From Mansonella perstans (Eukaryota; Nematoda; Chromadorea; Rhabditida; Onchocercidae): a DNA stretch of 64,000 bases. A program made the position numbers and the translations under genes. This document shows, piece after piece, positions 18,782-30,100 of the stretch; the first letter of the stretch is position 1; each line of letters starts with the position of its first letter. Below the pieces are notes generated by a model. The model worked only from the letters and a program-made list of their open reading frames with translations, did no database searches and was not told where the DNA came from. The stretch is taken from NCBI GenBank assembly GCA_037074765.1, contig JBAMDO010000007.1:248001-312000 (forward strand). The letters run 5' to 3'.

Positions 18782-19812
18782 ATCTCAAATGAATGTGGAG
18801 AGCAATTACAACAGCGCACCATAATTACAGAAGCATATGAACGTCTCATACAAGAAAGCAAGCGTTCCGCGTTCCGAAATTGCTTCACTAAAGAAATGTA
18901 TGTTTGAAAAATTCTTTTTTATTATTCAAGAGTCTAGAATGCGACTTTGAATTATTTGTAGTATTGTTAGAAAAAGCTAGAATTTAATGCCTTTACGGCA
19001 GGGTTTTAAATCATTGCCAAGTGTTGTTAACTGCAGATGCAGTTATGAACTGCAATTGTTCGAAAATTGTTTTGAACGGTTGGTGCACGCAGTCCGAGCT
19101 CTATTCAACAGAGAGGTTCTGAGATCTGACAATTTCGTCGACTCAGCAAATCGATATTTATCTGCTTTGGAAAAGGTTCTGAGATCTGACAATTTCGTCG
19201 ATTCAGCAAATCGATATTTATCTGCTTTGGAAAACTGCTTTGATACTACCCAAAAGTCGACACAGTTTCCGAATCTAATTGATGGTAACACAGAGGATAA
19301 TTTTTTATATTAAATATCCAAAAATTTACTTGAAACTAATAGCTATATAAATTTTGTCGATCAGGCAAAACTGAAGCATTAGATGCAAACAGATGTCACA
19401 TACGGTCAAAAATCTACTGGTCAAGAGTAAAAGGTATATTAGCAAAGGTTTTTTTTTGAAAAGTAAGTATTGGTAACAAAGACCACCAGTACTGAAATGA
19501 ATAATATATTTCGAACTTATATGCTAATTAGGACTTCAAGAAATAGACTAACATCATTTCGGATTTGATGTTGGAAATACGACCAAGTTTTCGCAACAAA
19601 AATTTTAACACTGATAACATCATTGGAACTAAGGAAAAGTTTCGTTTAGATTAAAAATCAACTCTAGTAAAAGTATGGTAAGATACTGATTATTTAAAGA
19701 AGTCAACTGTTATTTCTTAATTCCCTCTTTCGGTTACTTTTTTGCAGATTTATTCGCAACAACGAAGTTATCGAAACTACTATGTGTTAAAATTCAAGGA
19801 AGGATGAAATAA
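18782..19812 (+). CDS. Unidentified multi-exon gene, 3' part
   Basis: Exons 18782-18897, 19037-19284, 19365-19433, 19748-19812 (stop TAA). All junctions carry GT/AG and all phases agree (2+1, 1+2, 1+2), which is unlikely by chance. The peptide is helical in character: it contains ITEAYERLIQESKRSAFRN, then ENCFERLVHAVRALFNRE, a 20-residue unit present twice in tandem (starting VLRSDNFVDSANRYLSALE), NRCHIRSKIYWSRVKDLF, and ends KIQGRMK. The first part faintly recalls C-termini of COG6-type Golgi tether subunits, but not enough to name it. The 5' end is unresolved; candidate upstream exons lie at 17262, 17577 and 18036. The gene converges with the endophilin-B gene. An AATAAA overlaps the stop region at about 19808. 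Confidence 0.58.
19114..19234 (+). repeat. 60-bp in-frame tandem duplication inside a coding exon
   Basis: The same 60-bp unit occurs twice back to back (matching stretch 61 nt, period exactly 60). The only difference is C at 19142 versus T at 19202, a synonymous Asp codon change (GAC/GAT). It adds 20 residues without breaking the frame. Confidence 0.97.
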
Positions 19813-21848
19813 AATACCGATTTAGCTTTTTGTGCCGAAAATTCTCGAGTTTTTAAATATTGCTAAGAGGTTTATTCCTTGTTATAAGAACTAAATTAAC
19901 GCAAAAAAAGACTGAGGAACCCTTGCACTACTCCTATATTTTTCGGCCATCACAAACTTTCATCTATTCCAGGAAGCTTGTATATAATCACTAAAAAAAT
20001 AAAATCGGGCATTCGCATATGGAGTTAATTTAAATGTAATACGCTTTGCAAATCTAGTGTTGGAATACAGAGAGATTGTAAATTAGGTCAATAAGTGCTA
20101 TTTCGCCGTCTACAAAACACAGACCTTTAAAACTAGCCTAGGTTTTAAATAAATATAATATGCTTTACAAATCAAATGACGTTAATTCTTAAAATTTCTT
20201 AAAAAACTAGTTCTTAAAAAGAAACTTCAAAATTATATGCTAGAACTTCAAAAAATAGATGCTCCCTTGATTCTACCCTAGAATGAAGAAATTCTAAAGC
20301 ACTTCAAGTACTGACATTTAGAATACAAAAGAAAAGGTCTCACCTCATTCTTCCTTAATGAAAGTTCTTGTTTGAAATCAATAATACCCAAGTATATCTT
20401 GCTACGAGACCTTTCAAAAAGGGATAATTAAGCACACAAAATCTACGTACCGCCCTTGCAACTGAATGATCGTTGTTTTGGAAACAAATCATCTTATCAA
20501 GTGAAGCCAAAGATTTACATCGTAATAATACATCCCTGAAGATAAAAATCTCAAGCTTGAAAGGCTTTTCTATGGGTACAGTTCATGGATTTCCAAGCTA
20601 ACAACAACGAAACAAAAGTCAGTAACTGACTTTTGTTAAAATGCGTGAGAAAAATAACATATGAATGAAAATAACATAACATATCTGAATAAAAACTAGT
20701 AGAACTTTATAGCAAAACCTTACAGGAAATTTTCCTTATATTTTTCTTACCATTAATAAAACCGTTAGTCGATATATAAAAGTGTAAAGATGGAAGATGG
20801 AAGAAATTCGTAAAAGGCATGAGATTTGTCGACTTCATTAGTTTCTAATAAGTTCGCTGGAAAAATGTACCTGTTTTCAAGGCGAGACAATTCTGTGCGG
20901 CAAATTATGTTTGCTCTTTTCACTTTCCTACAACTACACACTCTCTGCGATCAGGCAATCATAAGCAAATTAATGATAAATTTGTAGTATTTGAAAATGA
21001 ACGGAGGATGCAATGTTCCGTTCATACACTCATCAAGTAAAAGAATTTGCAAAAAACCGAAAAAATTATTGAAAATACTAGAAAAAAACTAGGCGAAAAT
21101 ATTATTGGAGAAAGAAAAAGAAATAAATTAAGAAATTTCAGAAGCATGATAGGCCTATGAACAGATTTCGCATTATTAAATAGTTTTGTTGCTAAAAATT
21201 TATCAGTATCTCTTCTTTTTTACAACTTTAGTTCGGGCATCAAAACTATCAAACGACAAGCAAAAGTGCACTTCGATGACCATCAAAGCACAATAAAGAA
21301 TTTACAATATGAAAAAACATTTAAATGATTCTACATATTACAAACAAGGGTAATTGATCAATATTATAAAAATCTTGCACGATTAAAAATTTCGCACAGA
21401 TCAGATAATGAACACTGAAAACAATAAAATGTGACAAGGGCTGCACTTGTAGTGGTCATTTTGCTGGACTGTATTTAATAATGATACTCTACAAGTTAAT
21501 TTCATGATAGAAAATGTAGAGGATTTTCATCGTGAAGCATTATTCCTACCTGAATGCCAATATTCCTTCTTCTTTCCTGCCTTTCACTCCTGCCCTTTAA
21601 ATACCAAGTCTTTTTTTCTTTTCTTTGGAAAATTTTTTTGTTTGCTTCCAATTCTCCGACTCTTTACAATTTCTGGCTGTTGCTACGGAAATCAAAACAG
21701 AAAAATGATTTTGACAACAATCAGATTGAGTAAAAAAAAGAATCATAGAAAGAAAAAAAAAAAATTTATGTATGCGCAAACAAATCTAGACAGCATTCAT
21801 TTGACAGCGTTGAGATTAATTATTTTTTGCAGTTGAAGCACTAATCGG
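19813..21848. other. Convergent intergenic region
   Basis: Lies between the 3' ends of the unidentified + gene and the endophilin gene. I searched it on the minus strand for an SH3 domain and saw none. It contains the 27-bp hairpin at 20611-20637. Confidence 0.5.
20611..20637. repeat. Perfect inverted repeat, 13-bp arms, 1-bp loop
   Basis: AACAAAAGTCAGT, one A, then its exact reverse complement. It could form a DNA cruciform; it is too tight for a stable RNA loop without opening some pairs. Confidence 0.95.
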
Positions 21849-24800
21849 CTATCGCAGGGTTTGTTGTATTGTTGAATCTGCTATCGTATTACCGCTACTA
21901 ACTCTGCTAATGATGGTGTTACTGTAACAACAAACACACCTATAGTAGTTTCGTTTCGATAACCGGTGTACTACAATAATCAAATACAAATTTGATAGAC
22001 ACAAAATCTAATTTGCTCACAAGAAAAGTGAACACTCAAAAAACAAAGCAGTAGCACGAGTCGTAACCTCATCCTTCTTTAATTGTTTAAAAACGTATAT
22101 TCCAATTTTTTATAAAAAAGACATGACAAATGACCACAAATACTTTAAAATTCTCCTTTGAAACAAAGAAAACATTAAAATATCATACAGCCAAGCTAAT
22201 AATGATTAAATATGATCTCAAAGCAACGTGCAGAAATCATCCAAAACCATAATGTTTATCTGGGAAAAGACAGAGTTGCATCGGTGCTCAAAAGATGCAC
22301 CAGGCATATGACCAGAAAATTACTGAAAGATAGAAATACAATATTTCCAAAGATATTTCCAAGAAAGAATGTTTCAGATAATTCTAGAAAAAAATATGGC
22401 GAAATTAAAAACATCCTCTCAAAAATATCCTTCATCAATATTCTTATGCAGCTGCAGGTAAACAACAATCAAAATACATCAAATTAAAAAAAATCACCCC
22501 GAAAGTTTTCGTTGCAAATCAAGCATGTGTTGATGTGCAAGGGCATAAAACGACATCTGAGATTCGACGAAATCGCGCAAACATTTCAAATGATTGTTCT
22601 GAAATTTTGAAACTTGTTCAGTGACAATTTAAATGCAAAAAACTTATCTGCTAAGGACATAAATGAAGAAACAACAAATTTACATGAGTAGTTTGTATTC
22701 CTTCAAGGAGCAGTTTAGTAATTTCTGCCTGCTTATCGAATTCTGCCTGCACCACACGTAAATCAGCTTCTGCCTACAAATGATACAAACTAATTGCTTG
22801 ACAAAAACTGCACATACAATGACAAATCAATTCTGTAACCAAAAAGATTACAAAATGATTAAAAATCGTATCCAAGTGTATCCACAGCGACAAAAAGTCT
22901 TGATTTTAACATTCTGGAATACCAAATCATGTTCCTCACCATAGGAGTAAACTTTAACTGATACATCTCCCATATAATCAAACTACTTTAGAAAATTCAC
23001 AACTGATTTATGAAATCTCTACCTATCAACAAGAGATTGTTCAATGATACTTTCATGCTTTCGGATTATGGCTTCGCCTTATATCCTTAACTCTTCTTTT
23101 ACACATAAATTAATTCTGGATATTCGCCTCCTGACATAACGAAAATCTCCACCACAAATACAAATATACACACGTAAAAAAAAAAAGAAAAAAAAACACT
23201 GTACAAATTAGAGACAACAAAAAGACCGGGAAAAAGTGAAACCTGTTCCGATGAAAAAGAACTTGCCAACTGCAATAAATATGTTGAAAGTAAAAATTCA
23301 CGACAATTAATGAAATGCAATAACATATGGATGAAGTCGGATTTAATTTTTTTTGTTTTCAACTATATATTACCTCCAGAGAATTTAGATATGAATGCTC
23401 GATTTGAATATGTGTATGCTGAGTGCATAAATTTTTTTTTTGAAAGTGTTACAAAATAAAAATTTTTTTAAAATAAGCAACAGAATTAATAAAATCAGCT
23501 GTGAAGAACATGTTCAAAACCTACATTGCTCTGCGCTTCTACTGATTTCGCTTTTCTTAATCGGCTTTTGGCTGCATCCAAATCTAAGCGCTTCGTATTC
23601 AAAACTTTTCGTTCACGCTGCAAAAACTAACTTTGGAAGGTAAAGAAAAAAGCCGACGTTAATCAGGATTCTTTACACAGATAAACTTAACATCGAAAAA
23701 TATCTCAAGATTTCACATTACACAAAATTCACGAAATTACTAATGAGAAAGTGAGTATGATACTTTGAATTTTTCATTTTTTTTAAAAGGAGCAATTAAA
23801 ATATTGTACCTGGATTGTTTTCATGTCACCCTCCAAAAATCGTCTTATTGGCAGGAGCGTATTACTTGCACAACTGTTGATGAAATCCCTTTTCTCTGCT
23901 CCTAGTTTATATTCTGCTTGAGCTATTTTCAGCAACGCACTTCCTGAAAAAAAAGATTTCGAGATTTCAGAAGTAAGCGCGCGTATCTTCCAAGTCCGCA
24001 TTGATTCACTAGACAGGTCAAACTGAAATAGTGATATGTGCAAAGAATAAAAATAAAATTAAAAAACCACTAAAAAATATTACGAGTCGAAAAATATGAA
24101 AATGACAAATTCTATTTTTCCACAAATTCGTTTATATTTCTGCTGTTTCGCAATGCTTTCAAATTCTTCCTGTTGCTAAGCGAATGCGAGGACAAAATTA
24201 AGACAAAAAATAAATTTGTAATGATGCGATTTAGCGATAAAACTAGGTTTTCAGAGATCGCCAATGAGAAAAAATAAATTTGGCACTGAAGACGAACTTA
24301 ACGAAATAAGAAAAATTTCTTCCATGAAAATATCGGTTTCACAGCATATTGAAACTGTTTAAATCATAGTATAAAATAATGTGTCTATAGTAATAAATTC
24401 ATGAAACAAAAAAACAAAATAACTTTCCAAGACAGCAACAGCAAACTGACGCTATTTGCTAGATGAACTTATGAACTGGTTTGAATTATGAATTTAAAAA
24501 TTCCTTTTCTTGGATTTTGATAAAATTATACCATATGGAGTGCCTGCTCCGAACTCATGACCAGCGTCGCTCATTGCTTGTGCCAACTGCTCCAAATTAT
24601 TTTGACGGCTTTCTTTGCACCATTCCCGCTTCTCGTGAAAAACTTCCTCCATCCGAATTGCTAGAATACTGGTTAATAAGAAAATCTACCAATGAATAGA
24701 TTGGCATATCTACTGAAAAAAAAATTCTATGCCGGAAAACTCAAAAACTACGAAGGCCATAACTGATGGTACGCTAATTAGTTGACAACTAAAATCCAGA

Positions 24801-25367
24801 TTGCAAGTTAAGATAACTTCAAAAACTTGCTAGGATTTGGTTGGAGGTAATTTTCCATGGCAGAAAGTAATCGCTTTGTGTGCTCCTCTGTTTTATCTGC
24901 TCTTTGTAGCAGATTCTCGAAATGTGCATCGAGCTCTGTCTTTTCAGCTTTCAGAAAAGTTTCTTCTGTCAACTGCAATCATAAAAGTTCATTGCAAATA
25001 ACCTATAGAGGGACGAAAAAAATAAAAAAAAAAAAAAAAAAAAAAAACACTACGAAAAGAACTATACACCACGATAAAGTATCGTCCATTTCTCATGCTT
25101 ATTCTAATCTTAGTCAGTCTAGCCCTTCTCCTGAAAATATTTTTAGAGAATACACAGGATTAGTACACTAATCCACGAACATATATTAAACTAAGCTATG
25201 GAAACTATGAATTTATAAAGTTTTCTTGTGATATTAAATTTTATTAAATGCAAGCATCTATTCCAAAGAATACACACATTTTTCATGCAATACAAATTAA
25301 TCACCTGTTTGGCGCGACTGAAAAAGCCGCTAGCATCACTTGCAATTTTCTTAAAGTTGAAATCCAT
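21849..25367 (-). CDS. Endophilin-B-type N-BAR protein, no SH3 found
   Basis: Exons in reading order: 25367-25305, 24972-24827, 24668-24532, 23943-23810, 23617-23525, 22773-22684, 22598-22498, 21921-21849; 837 nt, 278 aa, all phases consistent. It aligns with human endophilin B1 (SH3GLB1): start MDFNFKKIASDASGFFSRA, then KAEKTELDAHFENLL, LQPNP, the SH3GLB1-like SALLKIAQAEYKLGAEKRDF, LEGDMKTIQ, RLDLDAAKSRLRKAK, AEFDKQAEITKLLLEGIQTT and DFVESQMSFYALAHQHMLDL. Endophilin B proteins bend membranes through an amphipathic N-terminal helix and a BAR dimer, in Golgi, mitochondrial and autophagy traffic. After the BAR domain only 24 residues follow, ending QQTLR and TAG; the C-terminal SH3 of the family is absent. 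The acceptor of exon 3 (CCAG at 24669) was chosen by phase and adds a few residues after QPNPS. The C. elegans counterpart is ERP-1. Confidence 0.92.
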
Positions 25368-25449
25368 CGACTATGAGGTAATGAACCTTAAAACAACAAC
25401 TATAAATCTACAAAAATATAAATAAATCAATTTCTCGATTAATTTGCTC

Positions 25450-25503
25450 TCTCTCTCTCTCTCTCTCTCTCTACTCCTCCTTTTTTCTCTCTCTCTCTTT
25501 TTG
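25450..25503. repeat. CT microsatellite between two minus-strand genes
   Basis: An uninterrupted CT run of about 11 dinucleotides, then a pyrimidine stretch with another CT block. On the minus strand it is a GA-rich spacer between the stop at 25542 and the endophilin start at 25367. Confidence 0.9.
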
Positions 25504-25541
25504 TAACGCTTTTATCCAGTGAGTAAATTAACAGTAGCACC

Positions 25542-25752
25542 TCATTCCTGTTGCGTTCTTAATTCTGGCGGTAAAATGATCCATTTAACGCTTCCAAATT
25601 CATCAAGCATTTCATCCTCTCTCCTCCCACAATTACTACTATACACTGAAACCCTTCCCATACCGCGAACACCTTCCGAGATATCTGTGCGACTTTTCCG
25701 CTCAATAGCAACTAGCTCTCGAACAAGCCGATCCATGCACATAATATCGCCA
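25542..25752 (-). CDS. Terminal exon of an unidentified gene upstream of the endophilin gene
   Basis: On the minus strand, the acceptor TTTCATAG is followed by 69 codons and a stop at 25542. The peptide reads as genuine: MCMDRLVRELVAIERKSRTD, an acidic stretch REDEMLDEFGSVKWIILPPE, then LRTQQE. One leading base is needed, so an upstream exon must end in phase 2; I could not identify it (a 40-bp block at 25833-25872 is flanked by AG and GT but does not fit this frame). The stop lies 174 bp before the endophilin ATG on the same strand, which is operon-like spacing for a nematode. Family not recognised. Confidence 0.42.
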
Positions 25753-26945
25753 CTATGAAATAAGATGATCTCACGTAGAGAAATAATTCATTATTCGTGT
25801 TGTTATTCAAACATAAATGATGAAGTGAATACTTAGTAGCAAATTGTTAACAGTGTCGCATAGGAATAAGACCTGAAATAGATGAGCAATTAATAAAATG
25901 AGTGCTACAATCATGAGAAATGAACCAACAAACATACATTTTACAAACGGTTCAGACTGCCATAAAATTAATTGGAATACATTCATTCCAGAACAATTCG
26001 AGAACAATCATCAAGGGAGACTCTGTCGAGACTTTGTTGCATTACTGCGATATCAGAAATGTGAAATTTATGAATAAAATTCATAGATTTAGTTGTTACG
26101 TGCAAAGATGAATGAGAAATTGAAGCTAAAAAGACCAAAATTCTTACAAATCTCAATAGTCAATCTTTTGCACGATCTGTAACTTGGAGAGGGTACAGAA
26201 ATGAAATGTATGTGAAATGTAATTCTCTTAAGAACAAAAATTTTTTTGTAAGAAGTCATCGAATGTGCTCATTACTACGAGTTCTCTACAACAATCCTCG
26301 TTAAGTAATCCAAACGAGTTATTTTAAAAGAACATGTAAAGTAAGAGGTAAGCTGAACAATTTTTTCTGGGTCAATATGTGCCGCCTAGTTTTAATTGCA
26401 TATGTCCTCTGATTTAAAGCATTGCATAACAAATTGAATGTTTTTTGCATCAATATTTAAAATGTCTCATTTGATCATTTTATGCCTGATTCAAAACAAA
26501 AAAAATGCGAAATTCTAGTGAATGGTGCAACGAAAAGTTATAAAAATAAACCGAAAAATATAAAAATAAGAAAAGCACCAACAATACAACTTGTGTAATA
26601 CGACATTGTGGAAATACCTTTCTGCAGTTAACATTGAAATCAACACCGTTAAGTGAGTTTATCAACAAACATTCAAGACTTCAAGAAGTATCTATCTTCT
26701 GAAAGCTGTCATATTAATTTTGATTCAAGAAATGTCTACGCGATTTCTTTCAATATCAGGAAGAAAGTCGAAAGTTTCTTAATCATGAGAAATCTTATTC
26801 TCCCATGTTTTTTGATGTTTAAACACAACCATACAAGAGCACACAGTCCTTGGTCAAGCACATTTTCAGTAATCCAATATTTGCAACCTTAGGTGATCGC
26901 AAACATTTCACAGTTGCGCTATATAATAGCATAGCTTTCGACATG
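25753..26945. other. Spacer before IFT80
   Basis: Upstream of IFT80 and behind a minus-strand terminal exon. Short frames only; a 40-bp block at 25833-25872 on the minus strand has AG and GT edges but fits no frame. Confidence 0.4.
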
Positions 26946-26960
26946 GTTACTATTAGCAAC
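26946..26960. promoter_or_regulatory. X-box-like (RFX/DAF-19) site before IFT80
   Basis: The sequence GTTACTATTAGCAAC is two inverted half-sites (GTTACT and AGCAAC) with a 3-bp gap, ending 177 bp before the IFT80 start codon. RFX factors bind GTTRCC/GGYAAC-type half-sites, and nematode ciliary genes, including C. elegans che-2, carry X-boxes within about 200 bp of the ATG. The classic worm site has a 2-bp gap, so this is a variant match. Confidence 0.45.
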
Positions 26961-27137
26961 GAATTTTGAGCAAATGTTTGATTTTAATTTTAACAAACTG
27001 AATGATAAACACTGCAACTCTGTTCGAATTTAGTAAATTGGACGCCTAATAAACTTTAATCGACTTTAATCAATTGACCGCATGATTTGATCACTATTTG
27101 ACTTTTAACGCAAATAATTTTGTAGGCGAACTTTAAA

Positions 27138-30100
27138 ATGCGATTGAAAGTGACAGTAGCAAAAGGAGCAAAACATGAGGATTCCGTGTTAGCGGTTGCG
27201 TGGGTGAGAAGCGATGAAATGGTCAGTGTCGGAGACGATCAACAAGTGTTAAAATGGAACCTAGTGAATAGCGATGTCCAGATGCTAATGCATTTGCCCA
27301 GGTCTGGTAGCAAAAATTTCTAAATGGAAGATATTATTTATCTAGTCACTCTCTGTAGTGCTAATACTATTTAGACATCAACCATTTGTGAAAAGTAGCA
27401 GAATTTCAATGTGAAACTTTATTAAATGATCAAACTTTCCTGCAAAGCCAAGAAATATTGATAAATTTCAGTCCGTTTTATCCGACAGGTATTCAGTGGT
27501 TTCCACACGATAGCGCCAAGCAACAGTTCAATGATGTCTTTATTTTGACATCAGCGGAAGGTTCCATTATGTATTTTTATTCAAAAGTGTAATAACCTAA
27601 GCGTTCTGAGGGAATGTAACATTAATGTTTTAGAGAATAAGCCAGTTAATCAGATATTGATTAGCCGATCCAGTGATCTTCTAAATTCCAGGTAAATTTT
27701 ATATTTGCAATCGAAATGGACGTATTGAAAAAGTAGTAGAAGCTCATCAGGGAGCAGTTTTATCCGGTCGGTGGAGTCACGACGGTTCTACTTTTGCCAC
27801 TTGTTGGTTCTTTTCAAATAAATTAGTTAAAAACTTAGTTTTGTGACTGATTCATTTCAAAAAGTTTTTTTCTTTTCATTTTAGGAAAAAATGTTGTTTG
27901 TACCGCGTCGAGATGAGACTAACTAGAATGTTGTTCTTTCTTAATTTTTTACCTGAATTTGATGTTTATGAAAACTGGAAGGATTAATAACGATTTAACA
28001 CAGAATGCATGAAGCTGTTTTCATGAAAATTCTTTTAAATTTGATGATTAGGTGGAGAAGATGGTGCTGTGAAGATGTGGTCCCGAAGCGGTATGCTTCG
28101 AAGTACCTTATTGGAAAATGGTTATCCCGTGTATGGAATTTGCTGGAACAGCGATGATTCATCTATTGCTTTTTGCTGTGGCGAGAAGTGTTTAACTAAA
28201 GTTCTTAGATCACAGGTAATCAGGAAATTCTTGAATTTTGTTTGGAAATCGTTCGTTCCATAAATTGGCTTCCAATAAGGACATTAGTTGGAAAACGTCA
28301 TCTACTGGTCATATTTCAAATCAAGAAACAGACTGCAACCATTGCGATCATGTACAAAAGAACATTAGCCACATTCCAAACTTTGTCACTTGAAATTTTC
28401 CTCATAGGTTCCGGCAATTCTACTAAAATTTTGGTGGATTATGATGTACTTTAGCTTGAACCTTTGCGTGCCTGTAGAACGAATTTTCAAGAATTATTCA
28501 AAGGATGGAATTTACTTCCTCTTACTGATGTTTATATTCTATATTGCACTACAATTATACTAGCCAAAATTCTTTTGTATCTAAGCAAGTTCCAGATGTC
28601 ACCGATTGGATGGAAGGCTCATGATGGTATAGTGCTATGTATTGATTGGAATGCCAACACAAATCTTCTAGTGAGCGGTGGGGAAGACTGCAAGTATAAG
28701 GTTGTCACTTAGTTCTTCAACTTTAAAGGAAATTATCGCCAAAGTTCAATAATTTTTTGAAGATTTATAACTTTTTATCTCTTCTTTAGTGATGAATTTT
28801 GCTTTTTCTTGGTATATCCAATGTCGACATAACTGGGTGGAACTTGCCGCCAGCGGCATTTTTCATCCAAATAAACTATTGTAGGTGTGGGACGAATTTG
28901 GACGTCCACTGTATTGCAGTAGTCCACAGGACTATCCAATCACGTCAATCGCATGGAATGTTGATGGTGATCTGTTTGCTGTTGGATCTTTCAACCTTCT
29001 TAGATTATGTGATAAAGCTGGTGTAAGTTCTTTTGAATTGGAGAAACCAATAAATTTCTAGTTTTGGCTCCAAATCTTCCTATCTTTCCAGAAAATTTGT
29101 CCCATTCAGTATCATTCAGTTTTTTTCACTTTCTGAGATATTAAAATCGGTGTTTGATGTTATATTTTCTTTTCATGCATTTCAGTGGTCTCATTCATTG
29201 GAAAAATTAACCGCGGGAAGCATTTACAATATCAGCTGGTCGCTAGATAGCACTCAACTAGCCTGTGCATGCTCCAATGGAAGCGTTCTTCACGCTTGTT
29301 TAGTCGAAAAGTAACCACTGCATGACTTTTATTAAAATTTGCCGCTGATTAATGATCAAGAAAAAGTCCAAAATTTTCTATTGTTTTTAATAAGTCGCAA
29401 ACGTTCTAATAATATATTTCTACAATTGCAATTGTCCAGAAAATAAAAGTTTTTAATTGAACCTTATAGTTTTAAGAAGAATTACATGGAGAAATATCGA
29501 AGCAGTGCAAACGAAATCTCAGTTAATCGACATTCGTGATGTACTCTCTGATGTTGCTTGTGAAAAGTTGGAATTACGAGATCGAGTCACAAAATTGTCT
29601 CTTGGTTTCGAGCAACTTGTGGTAGCTACTACTAAACAGTGCTACATATTCAGGCTAGTTTCACTGAAAACTATCCATGATCAGACCATAGGAGAACTGA
29701 ATAACACAATACCAATAATTACTTATCCTATTTTATTCAACACTTCAGTGTAAAGAACTGGAATACACCGATCATCATGGATTTAAAGGAATGCAATGTT
29801 TCTATGATTATGCTTTGCGAAAAGTATGCACTTTTTTTATATCGTCATGTAGTGTGATTTTTATCCCCAGCAATTCTTCCCTATAAGTGCAGAAAAATAT
29901 TCGGAAAAAGAAAAAATTCTCAATAAGAAGCATTAAACTTTTCGATCCATCCAGAATCATGTCTTCTTGGAATGTGAACCATTTTTATAGGTATTTCCTA
30001 TTGGTTGATGGTGGGCTGATGCAGGTATACAATTACGAAGGCCGTACGCAATGCTTGTTAAAACTTCCAGCTGTGAATATGTGCGGAGAAGTAGCAAATG

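Noticed and set aside
20771..20945. Minus-strand pieces with AG and GT edges, tested as missing SH3 exons
   Set aside because: No ALYDY, WW or PxxY-type SH3 pattern, and the phases do not link to the endophilin gene.
23944..24043. Open frame running upstream of endophilin-B exon 4 (FDLSSESMRTWKIRALTSEI)
   Set aside because: There is a good TTTTTTCAG acceptor at the conserved exon edge, and homology begins exactly there; the extension is read as intron.
24120..24183. Minus-strand block reading QQEEFESIAKQQKYKR after a CTTAG acceptor, inside an endophilin-B intron
   Set aside because: It is coiled-coil-like, but its frame does not fit the phase-1 exon before it (stop codon in that phase), and the flanking exons already join within the conserved GTPYGSALLK.
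29749..29823. Alternative reading of this exon in phase 0 ([16 protein letters not shown]), reached from a GT at 29658
   Set aside because: The other frame gives [12 protein letters not shown], which matches IFT80 closely.
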